From Spirochaetales bacterium (GTDB lineage Bacteria > Spirochaetota > Spirochaetia > DSM-16054 > Sediminispirochaetaceae): DNA of 5,196 bases. The translations under genes were made by a program, and so were the position numbers. The notes beneath the pieces were generated by a model. That model saw nothing but the letters and a program-made list of their open reading frames with translations, did not search any database and was not told where the DNA came from. The stretch is from positions 1-5,196 of the forward strand of contig JAASTM010000216.1 of NCBI GenBank assembly GCA_021767325.1. Direction: 5' to 3'. Below, piece after piece: positions 1-5,196 of this stretch (its first letter is position 1; each line of letters begins with the position of its first letter).

Positions 1-657
1 ACTTCACCCCGCCTGCAGCAGCTGCGCATCAGCCGCCGCTGCTACAGCCTGCTGCAGCACGCCACCATCAAACCCGAGTTCTTACACAACTTTTATATCA
101 CCTACCGCCTGCCCAAAGACCCCTTCTTCCCGCTCTTTCTCAGAGTAAAACGGGACTACCTGCAGGAGCGGGAACAGAAGCGGCAGGCGAAAATGCAGTA
201 TATTGCCGCGAAAATGCGTACTCTGCCGCCGCAGACACTCTCGTTCATCAAGTTCCTGGCTGCGTTTGAACAACACTACAACAGTGCCGATAATTTCCCG
301 GTATGGACCCTGTACATGTTTCCTACCACCAAAAAACGGGTGCGCGAGTATGTAGACTTTACCCCGGAGGAGTGGCTGCACCACTTCCGCACCCATCTGC
401 AGTATCTGCAGCAGCGATACCGCAACCTCGATGAGGGCAGCGCAGAGCGGGTCCTGGCTGCATATGTACTGGAGTGTCTGCCTGAACAGGGAAACAAGGG
501 TGAACCCGCAAGGGCCGGCCTGCCGCAGCCGGATGTGCAGGCGGTGCTCCGCAACTACCGGCGGCTCAGCAAACAGCATCATCCCGATCTGGGAGGCGAC
601 GGAGCGCTGTTTCTGCAGCTGCAGTGGGCCAAGGAAGTACTCACTACGGACCGATGA
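1..657 (+). CDS. C-terminal part of a J-domain (DnaJ-like) protein, 5' end outside window
   Basis: The frame is open from base 1 to a TGA at 655-657, giving 218 visible residues. An internal ATG at 193 is probably not the start, because the upstream codons read as normal protein (aromatic and basic, for example FYITYRLPKD). The last ~40 residues resemble a J domain. A helix-II-like stretch (NYRRLSKQ) leads into HHPDLGGD, with the HPD tripeptide at 580-588, followed by a helix-III-like FLQLQWAKEVL. The HPD loop is the family signature for stimulating the ATPase of DnaK/Hsp70. The remaining visible sequence is basic, rich in Leu-Gln and aromatic residues, and I do not recognise it. There is no glycine/phenylalanine-rich linker or zinc-finger region, so this is not DnaJ itself but a J protein with the domain at its C-terminus. 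No signal peptide or membrane segment is visible. The J-domain call is fairly secure; the cellular role and any DnaK partnership are inferred. Confidence 0.8.
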   Translation, partial: TSPRLQQLRISRRCYSLLQHATIKPEFLHNFYITYRLPKDPFFPLFLRVKRDYLQEREQKRQAKMQYIAAKMRTLPPQTLSFIKFLAAFEQHYNSADNFPVWTLYMFPTTKKRVREYVDFTPEEWLHHFRTHLQYLQQRYRNLDEGSAERVLAAYVLECLPEQGNKGEPARAGLPQPDVQAVLRNYRRLSKQHHPDLGGDGALFLQLQWAKEVLTTDR

Positions 658-670
658 TTTTCGTGACTGT

Positions 671-1714
671 CTATTGACCGGAGGGGATCGATATGCGGAC
701 CTTGTTGTTCGTTGAATCGGTAATGAGCCAGTTCTGCGGAAGAAGCTCGTTGCTCAACAGCGCCTCTATCGGCGGCGAGACGGTGTACAAACCTCCGACT
801 TGTATTTCGATTACCGCATACGACCGGCTGCCCTCTGACTGCAGGGTATTCAGCTCGATCTGCAGGGGCCCCTCGGGTTTGAGGCTTTCGACAACATCCG
901 CGAGACCCACCGAAATCTCGGTAATCCTCTCGGGCGGCAGCAGCACCAACCCCTCGCCCTTCAAGGAATCGATTCCGGCCCGCAGCATTCCCCACAGAAG
1001 CTCATACAGATCGACCGTAGGCTTAGTAGGATCGGCCATGAGCAGTTCATTGGCCGCTGAGATAGCCGCCACCCTCACCGCCAGCCGGTCATAGGCCTTT
1101 GAATCTCCTCGCTCGAGGGCCAACAGGCTTTCAACGGTCTGCAGGTTGTTTTTCACCCGATGATGTAAAAAATTGAGCAGCCCCTCGCGGGCATCCAGTT
1201 CCTCCTTGAGCACCCTCAAGAGATTGATGGTAATGAGGGACAAAACTACTGCAATCAGCAGAAAGTTGGCCGATATTGCCAGCAGTCCGACAAAGGTGGT
1301 GGTTTTATCGATCAGCTGAAAATGAGATAGGACTCCATATAGAATCATGAAACCCTCGGAAATCGCAATTGAGGCAATAACCGCACCCATTCTCCCGAAA
1401 AGTGCCGAAATAACCACAGCGCATAGCAGCCAGATATACCCGGCCCCTTCGGTACCGGTGTAAAAGAATACCGCCCCTCCGACGAGCAGCAGGATGGCAA
1501 CGGTGAGAAATAGGCGTACCTGATAACTGGTTTTCGGATAAAAGACCGCAAAGATAATGCCGATATACGCCAGCGTATCGATAACCGCCAGCCCGTAGAG
1601 TTCTTCCAGCAGACAGGCATAGATGCTGGGCACATAAGCCACTGCACCCAGCAACGCCATTGCCCGCAGAAGTGTCGTAAGTAGATGTTCCTTTCGTTGT
1701 TCGAGAATATCCAC
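671..1714 (-). CDS. Membrane HisKA_2-type sensor histidine kinase-like protein with degenerate ATPase domain
   Basis: This 347-aa protein has about six hydrophobic segments in its first half (roughly residues 12-36, 40-59, 66-86, 92-106, 109-129 and 139-166). A short charged linker (LKEELDARE) follows, then a HisKA_2-type dimerisation/phosphoacceptor motif, LHHRVKNNLQTVESLLALE, at residues 183-201. His185 is the likely phosphorylated residue. The C-terminal ~100 residues keep the strand/helix rhythm of a HATPase_c domain and end in a typical final strand (KVRISIP). However, I see neither the N-box (NELxxNAxKH) nor the DxGxG G1 box, so autophosphorylation from ATP is doubtful. No PAS domain or receiver is present. 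The start is a GTG at 1714 with an in-frame TAA two codons upstream and no clear Shine-Dalgarno; ATG 1660 is an alternative but would cut into the first membrane segment. The gene lies 52 bp after iorB on the same strand and is probably cotranscribed. The family is clear; kinase activity is not. Confidence 0.82.
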   Translation of the reverse strand: MDILEQRKEHLLTTLLRAMALLGAVAYVPSIYACLLEELYGLAVIDTLAYIGIIFAVFYPKTSYQVRLFLTVAILLLVGGAVFFYTGTEGAGYIWLLCAVVISALFGRMGAVIASIAISEGFMILYGVLSHFQLIDKTTTFVGLLAISANFLLIAVVLSLITINLLRVLKEELDAREGLLNFLHHRVKNNLQTVESLLALERGDSKAYDRLAVRVAAISAANELLMADPTKPTVDLYELLWGMLRAGIDSLKGEGLVLLPPERITEISVGLADVVESLKPEGPLQIELNTLQSEGSRSYAVIEIQVGGLYTVSPPIEALLSNELLPQNWLITDSTNNKVRISIPSGQ

Positions 1715-1766
1715 CTGTTATAGTGTAGCTGCGAAAAACAGAGAAAGCAATCTCAAGCAGCAAAAC

Positions 1767-2351
1767 TCAAGAATGAAAGTCGAACAACTCCTGATTGGCC
1801 TTCAGGATCTTCTTAGGCAGAAGATCGTCCAGAGCCGCTTTCACATGCTCTTTCTTCAGATACGGAAGCAGTTTCTGTGCCAGCGCTGCCGCCAGCAGGG
1901 CCATATTCTGCATACGAATATCGGGCAGATCGTCCCTAAAAACGCGCACTACCTGCAGATCCCTGGTACGGCCAAAGCTCTCGAGGTCACCAGCCTCGAC
2001 ATCGCGGTGTTCTCCCAATCGAACCGGCAGGGCCTGCCAATACGCATCGTAGTAGATAACCAGCCCACCGTTCCGGGCATAGTCCATGGCGCCGCGCAGC
2101 GCTTCGGTGCGTTCCAGGGCCATCACGATATCCGCTTGACCCTTCTCGATCAGGGGACTAAAAACATTTTCACCCACCCGCAGGTTAGATCTTACAATAC
2201 CGCCCCGTTGGGCCAGGCCGTGGGTATCCACCGCCCGTACCGCCAGTCCGGCATGGTCATATGCCCTCAAAATTGTTTCGCTCAACAGCCCTATGCCCTG
2301 ACCGCCGACGCCGCACAGATGGATGTTTACCGGCTTTATTTTAGTTTTCAT
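1767..2351 (-). CDS. iorB: Indolepyruvate:ferredoxin oxidoreductase, beta subunit
   Basis: At 194 aa this is the usual size for IorB. It consists of a single pyruvate/ketoisovalerate oxidoreductase gamma-type domain (POR/KOR family). Near the N-terminus is the glycine-rich CGVGGQGIG (residues 13-21), and THGLAQRGG (43-51) is the other signature segment. A conserved-type RMQNMALLAAAL follows at about 146-157, and the tail is helical and lysine-rich. With IorA it forms the cytoplasmic enzyme that converts indolepyruvate and other aryl pyruvates plus CoA to aryl-acetyl-CoA, CO2 and reduced ferredoxin. This subunit carries no cysteine cluster motif; the iron-sulfur and TPP sites are on IorA. The ATG at 2351 lies inside the end of iorA (11-bp overlap) and is preceded by a strong GGAGGGGG with 9-bp spacing, which suggests coupled translation and matched subunit amounts. 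Substrate preference among aryl pyruvates cannot be read from the sequence. Confidence 0.93.
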   Translation of the reverse strand: MKTKIKPVNIHLCGVGGQGIGLLSETILRAYDHAGLAVRAVDTHGLAQRGGIVRSNLRVGENVFSPLIEKGQADIVMALERTEALRGAMDYARNGGLVIYYDAYWQALPVRLGEHRDVEAGDLESFGRTRDLQVVRVFRDDLPDIRMQNMALLAAALAQKLLPYLKKEHVKAALDDLLPKKILKANQELFDFHS

Positions 2352-4275
2352 CGCTTGTCACCCCCTCCAACGAGATTGCCTCTACCGGGCAAGTCTGCAG
2401 GCACGAACCGTCGCCGATACACAGATCCGGGTTCACCGTTACATCACCGTTCGGATGCAATACAAAGGAGGGACAGGCGAAGCGGCTCACGCAGTGGTGA
2501 ATATGGCGGCAGGTATCGCTGTCCACTCTGGCCTGAGCCCGAATACTTTCGCCCCGTTTTCTCCGTTCCCGGGTAAACTTCAGCATACAGGGATGCCTGG
2601 CAATCACCACGGAGAACTCATTCATTTCCATTGATTCCTTCACCAGCTCCCCGAGTCTGCGCTGGTTATACGTGTCGGTTTCGGCGATGTGCTGTACACC
2701 CAGTCCTTCCAGGAGGGTACGCAGCGGCACTTTACTGGTACTGCCATGCACGGTCTTGCCGGTACCGGGATGCTCCTGATGGCCGGTCATGGCGGTGGTG
2801 CCGTTGGCCATGATGATCAGAGTCAGGTTGTGCTGGTTGTACACCGCGTTTACTATTCCCGGGAGTCCGGCATGGTAAAGGGTAGAATCACCGATAAAAG
2901 CCACCACCCGGCGCGAGTCATTGAACAGGGCCAAGCCCGATCCGGTGCCGGTAGAGTGGCCCATACACACCAGAGCCTGTCCCATTTTGTACGGCGGGAG
3001 GGCGCCGAGGGTATGACAACCGATATCCGCAACCGTAATGTCGTCATCGGCCAGCACCTGTTTAATTGCGTGAAAAGCGCTGCGGTGTCCACAGCCCGGG
3101 CACATCTGCGCCGGACGCCCCGGCACACTCACTTCGGCCTCCCCTTCGCCGGCGGCCACACTCTCCGAAGCGGAACCGGTATCTGCGGCGGACAGCAGTT
3201 CCGGCCAATAGCGCTGTAGTATTTGGCGAATTTTGGCCGGATGCAGCTCGCCGATATAATCTTCGGCGTGCTGCTTTCCCAGGATTTGTACCGAAATCCC
3301 TTCATCGAAGGCAATCGCCTTGATTTCCTGTTCCAGAATCGGGTCCAGCTCCTCGAGTACGAGCACAGTCTCGTGGCCACGGCAGAACTCTGCGATTCTA
3401 AGGCGGGGAACGGGATAGGTGAGCCCCAGTTTGAGGATATCCGGACACCCCTCGCCGCCGCAGGATTCCTCTGCTTCGAGTACATCCAGCAGCGAATAAT
3501 ACGGCAGCCCGCTGGTGATAATGCCCTTGCTGCGGTTTCCATTTTCCCGGAGTAAGTGAAACTCGGAGCTCTCTCCCCGCTCCTCCATACGTGAGCGCCG
3601 CGTGAGAGCCCGACGCTTCATATCGAGGGCCAGATCGGTAAGCGGAATGTAGGGGCCGTTGGTCGGATCGAACTCGGCGGCGGTACTTATGGATCGCCGC
3701 TGGTATGCGCCGAATGAAGTTTTCATTTTGGCATGGCAGACATGTGTCGTGAGCCGCAGAATAACCGGCATCTGCATCTCTTTCGAGACTTTGGCCGCTT
3801 CCAAGTACATCTCGTAAGCTTCCTGCGGATTCCCCGGCTCGAATACGGGAGCGTAAACCATCCGTGCATAATGGCGGTTGTCCTGCTCGTTCTGGGACGA
3901 ATTGGCCCCGGGATCGTCCCCGAGGATCACCACCATTCCGCCTATCAGCTCCATAAGGGGCAGCTGCACAAAGGCATCGGCAGCTACATTCAGGCCCACA
4001 CTCTTGAAAAAAACGGTGGAAAGGTGCCCGTTCAAGGAGGCACCGAGGGCTACCTCAGTGGCCACCTTCTCATTTACCGAGAATTCGAAGTAGAACGGAC
4101 GCTGATCCTCTTCAATCGACAAAATGGCTGCCCCGATTTCCGGGGTCGGAGAGCCGGGATAAGAGCTCACTACCTCGGTTCCCGCTTCAACCATTGCCCG
4201 CACCAGAGCGGTATTCCCCATCACGATCTCCTCGAACGGATCAGTCGTGACGAGCATCTCTCCCATCTTCTTCAT
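2341..4275 (-). CDS. iorA: Indolepyruvate:ferredoxin oxidoreductase, alpha subunit (TPP and Fe-S)
   Basis: This 644-aa protein matches the IorA layout. The N-terminal pyrimidine-binding-type domain has YPGSPTPEI at ~39-47 and GDDPGANSSQNEQDNR at ~119-134. A middle domain follows, then an acidic Ala/Glu/Ser linker at ~363-385. The TPP pyrophosphate-binding domain contains CPGCGHRSAFHA (~392-403), ADIGCHTLG, a GDST motif (462-465) and NGTTAMTGHQEHPGTG (~491-506). The C-terminal ferredoxin-like region carries Cys589, 595, 601, 619, 625 and 629. Both cluster motifs lack the usual second cysteine: C-x2-I-x2-C-x5-CP and C-x2-D-x2-C-x3-CP. The protein catalyses TPP-dependent oxidative decarboxylation of aryl pyruvates with ferredoxin reduction, together with IorB. 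I chose the ATG at 4275 because AGGGGG lies 8 bases upstream; a GTG at 4281 is in frame but only 2 bases from that site. The gene follows the membrane protein gene by 17 bp (to the GTG at 4281, 11 bp) and overlaps iorB. Confidence 0.93.
   Translation of the reverse strand: MKKMGEMLVTTDPFEEIVMGNTALVRAMVEAGTEVVSSYPGSPTPEIGAAILSIEEDQRPFYFEFSVNEKVATEVALGASLNGHLSTVFFKSVGLNVAADAFVQLPLMELIGGMVVILGDDPGANSSQNEQDNRHYARMVYAPVFEPGNPQEAYEMYLEAAKVSKEMQMPVILRLTTHVCHAKMKTSFGAYQRRSISTAAEFDPTNGPYIPLTDLALDMKRRALTRRSRMEERGESSEFHLLRENGNRSKGIITSGLPYYSLLDVLEAEESCGGEGCPDILKLGLTYPVPRLRIAEFCRGHETVLVLEELDPILEQEIKAIAFDEGISVQILGKQHAEDYIGELHPAKIRQILQRYWPELLSAADTGSASESVAAGEGEAEVSVPGRPAQMCPGCGHRSAFHAIKQVLADDDITVADIGCHTLGALPPYKMGQALVCMGHSTGTGSGLALFNDSRRVVAFIGDSTLYHAGLPGIVNAVYNQHNLTLIIMANGTTAMTGHQEHPGTGKTVHGSTSKVPLRTLLEGLGVQHIAETDTYNQRRLGELVKESMEMNEFSVVIARHPCMLKFTRERRKRGESIRAQARVDSDTCRHIHHCVSRFACPSFVLHPNGDVTVNPDLCIGDGSCLQTCPVEAISLEGVTSDEN
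2361..2368 (-). promoter_or_regulatory. Ribosome binding site of iorB, inside the iorA 3' end
   Basis: GGAGGGGG on the minus strand sits 9 bases before the iorB ATG at 2351 and lies within the last codons of iorA. It fixes the iorB start and supports translational coupling of the two subunits. Confidence 0.8.
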
Positions 4276-4283
4276 GTGCACAT

Positions 4284-4289
4284 CCCCCT
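4284..4289 (-). promoter_or_regulatory. Ribosome binding site of iorA (decides start)
   Basis: AGGGGG on the minus strand is 8 bases before the ATG at 4275 and only 2 bases before the in-frame GTG at 4281. The spacing favours the ATG. It lies in the short gap after the stop codon of the upstream membrane protein gene. Confidence 0.7.
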
Positions 4290-4292
4290 AAT

Positions 4293-5039
4293 TTACACGT
4301 GAAAGTGTTTTTGCAGGTTGGAGCCGCGCTTTTTCAGGCGCTTCTCGAAACTCACCAGAAATGCGATCAGCGGTATGACAGAGGCGGCAGTTACAATCGA
4401 CCAGCTGAAGCCCAGTTGCTGCTGAAAATAGAGCTTCAGAAGGCCGTCGATACAGAGGGTGAACAGCCCGGCGGCAACTAAACCAACCGCCAATCCCCCC
4501 ATAACCGAGAGTTTGAATATGCGGATTACCAGTACACTCAGCAGTAGAAGAATACCGCAGGAGGCTACGATCGGAAAGGCGATGCCCCAGTACCAGCCCG
4601 GTCCGCCGGTAAAGCTGTTCAGCCCGTACAGGTATGCCCCGAGCAGCAGAATCTCCGCCACTACCAGCAGGTAGGGCTTACGCTTGAGTCGCGGTATCAT
4701 AAAAATTGTCAGCCACACATACCCAATCGATATCAGTGGGATTCGGGACCAGCCGATGTCCATTCCGTACGCGAAATCGGTGGCAAACACCACCACCGCT
4801 CCGGCCAGTGCAACAAACCCGACCACCTCATGAAACAGCAGCCGCACTTTAGCATCATGAGCTTCGATAGCCGCATGGTTTTCGTCGAGCTCCCGGTTGT
4901 CTATGTCCTGAATGCTGCCGGGTTCGGCCTGCGGCCGGCTGTCTGTCCGCCCTCCGTTCGCATCTATCCCAGACCCGCACAAAGGGCACTGCGTATACTC
5001 CGGTTCGACTTGGACTCCGCACCGTTTACATATCGGCAT
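4293..5039 (-). CDS. Zinc-ribbon multi-pass membrane protein (DUF6320-like)
   Basis: This 248-aa protein begins with a treble-clef/rubredoxin-like zinc ribbon: CKRC at residues 4-7 and CPLC at 18-21, four cysteines suited to one zinc ion. A polar, probably flexible stretch (~23-63) follows. After it come about six hydrophobic segments, roughly at 70-90, 98-116, 122-140, 149-172, 176-203 and 212-231, and a short basic tail rich in Lys/Arg (FEKRLKKRGS) that is probably cytoplasmic. The layout resembles small membrane proteins annotated DUF6320, recalled from memory rather than searched. No enzymatic motif is visible and the function is unknown. The ATG at 5039 overlaps the upstream stop codon as TAATG and has GAGGAG 8 bases before it, so the start is firm and its translation is probably coupled to the upstream gene. 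iorA follows 17 bp downstream. The coding assignment is strong; the family name is moderate. Confidence 0.8.
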   Translation of the reverse strand: MPICKRCGVQVEPEYTQCPLCGSGIDANGGRTDSRPQAEPGSIQDIDNRELDENHAAIEAHDAKVRLLFHEVVGFVALAGAVVVFATDFAYGMDIGWSRIPLISIGYVWLTIFMIPRLKRKPYLLVVAEILLLGAYLYGLNSFTGGPGWYWGIAFPIVASCGILLLLSVLVIRIFKLSVMGGLAVGLVAAGLFTLCIDGLLKLYFQQQLGFSWSIVTAASVIPLIAFLVSFEKRLKKRGSNLQKHFHV

Positions 5040-5196
5040 TACGTCAACTCCTCGATGCTCACCGGCACTCCCTGTCCGGTGAGATGTGTAAAGAAAATTC
5101 GCTCCAGTTCTCTGCTCTCGATTACACTGGTGAAAGAAACGATCAAGTTACCTTTGAAGGAGAGTACTCCACAGGCCTTCTTCATTACGTGGTTCG
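5039..5196 (-). CDS. C-terminal fragment of unidentified protein, possibly a condensation/alcohol-acetyltransferase-type acyltransferase
   Basis: Of the three minus-strand frames entering from the right edge, only one stays open. It gives 51 residues ending at a TAA (5039-5041) that overlaps the ATG of the next gene. The visible end includes GVLSFKGNLIVSFTSVIES followed by an amphipathic helix (RELERIFFTHLTGQG) and a final VPVSIEE. A strand of the type 'G-x-L-x-x-S-F-T-S' followed by a C-terminal helix is reminiscent of the end of chloramphenicol-acetyltransferase-fold acyltransferases (condensation, wax-ester synthase or alcohol acetyltransferase families). The catalytic HHxxxD region would lie outside the window, so this cannot be confirmed. 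The overlap with the membrane protein gene indicates an operon. That the frame is coding is well supported; the family is a guess. Confidence 0.6.
   Translation of the reverse strand, partial: NHVMKKACGVLSFKGNLIVSFTSVIESRELERIFFTHLTGQGVPVSIEELT
5048..5053 (-). promoter_or_regulatory. Ribosome binding site of the zinc-ribbon membrane protein
   Basis: GAGGAG on the minus strand, 8 bases before the ATG at 5039 and inside the last codons of the upstream gene. It supports the TAATG start/stop overlap as a real translational junction. Confidence 0.75.

Noticed and set aside
1..657. Repeated CTGCAG hexamers (seven in the first 657 bases, fewer later).
   Set aside because: They fall on Leu-Gln codon pairs and similar contexts in a Leu/Gln-rich protein, with irregular spacing. 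This is codon usage and not a repeat array or binding-site cluster.
193..657. Taking the ATG at 193 as the true start of the J-domain protein.
   Set aside because: The frame is open to the window edge with protein-like composition and there is no Shine-Dalgarno before 193, so the gene most likely starts outside the window.
677..770. An NEL...N string (SNELLPQN, residues 321-328) in the sensor-like protein that looks like an ATPase N-box.
   Set aside because: It lies about 20 residues from the C-terminus, after the position where the G boxes should be, and the spacing is off by one. It aligns better with the last helix and strand of the HATPase fold, so the resemblance is judged accidental.
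1717..1722. TATAAC on the minus strand just before the GTG of the sensor-like gene, suggesting a promoter and a leaderless transcript.
   Set aside because: No acceptable -35 element is found 16-18 bp upstream, and the hexamer is too close to the GTG for a usual transcription start. A-T-rich hexamers in a 52-bp gap are expected by chance.
1773..2576. A long open frame on the plus strand opposite iorB and the end of iorA.
   Set aside because: It mirrors two confidently identified genes, has no ribosome binding site, and its translation looks like a low-complexity antisense frame. It is treated as a shadow of GC-rich coding sequence.
5044..5187. A short separate ORF starting at the ATG near 5187 instead of a partial gene at the right edge.
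   Set aside because: It is in the same frame as the readthrough from the edge and has no ribosome binding site visible in the 9 bases before it. A gene continuing outside the window is the simpler reading.

Overview
This window looks like an ordinary bacterial chromosome segment. It is moderately GC-rich by eye, densely packed, and has strong GGAGG-type ribosome binding sites. The lineage cannot be fixed from sequence alone. A protein with a C-terminal J domain next to an anaerobic 2-oxoacid:ferredoxin oxidoreductase and a short HisKA_2-type sensor protein would fit an anaerobic spirochaete (Spirochaetaceae-like), but this is only a tentative inference.

Layout: a plus-strand gene enters from the left edge and ends at 657. 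It encodes a protein of unrecognised body with a J-domain-like segment (HPD tripeptide) at its extreme C-terminus. The rest of the window (671-5196) is minus-strand and reads from right to left as one probable operon. In order it holds: (i) the last 51 codons of a protein that may be a condensation/alcohol-acetyltransferase-type acyltransferase; (ii) a 248-aa zinc-ribbon plus multi-helix membrane protein whose ATG overlaps the upstream stop codon (TAATG); (iii) iorA, 17 bp further on; (iv) iorB, overlapping iorA by 11 bp; and (v) 52 bp later, a 347-aa membrane protein with a HisKA_2-type histidine motif and a C-terminal ATPase-like region that has lost recognisable ATP-binding motifs. The two transcription units converge with only 13 bp between stop codons.

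Function: IorA and IorB are the two subunits of indolepyruvate:ferredoxin oxidoreductase. This enzyme oxidatively decarboxylates aryl pyruvates, made by transamination of aromatic amino acids, to aryl-acetyl-CoA while reducing ferredoxin. If the right-edge fragment really is an acyl-CoA-using acyltransferase, the operon could couple aryl-acetyl-CoA production to acyl transfer, but that rests on a short fragment.

The most interesting points are the pseudokinase-like character of the last gene and the pattern of cysteines in the C-terminal ferredoxin domain of IorA, where the second cysteine of both cluster motifs is replaced (Ile and Asp). No RNA genes, mobile elements, CRISPR arrays or long intergenic regions were seen.
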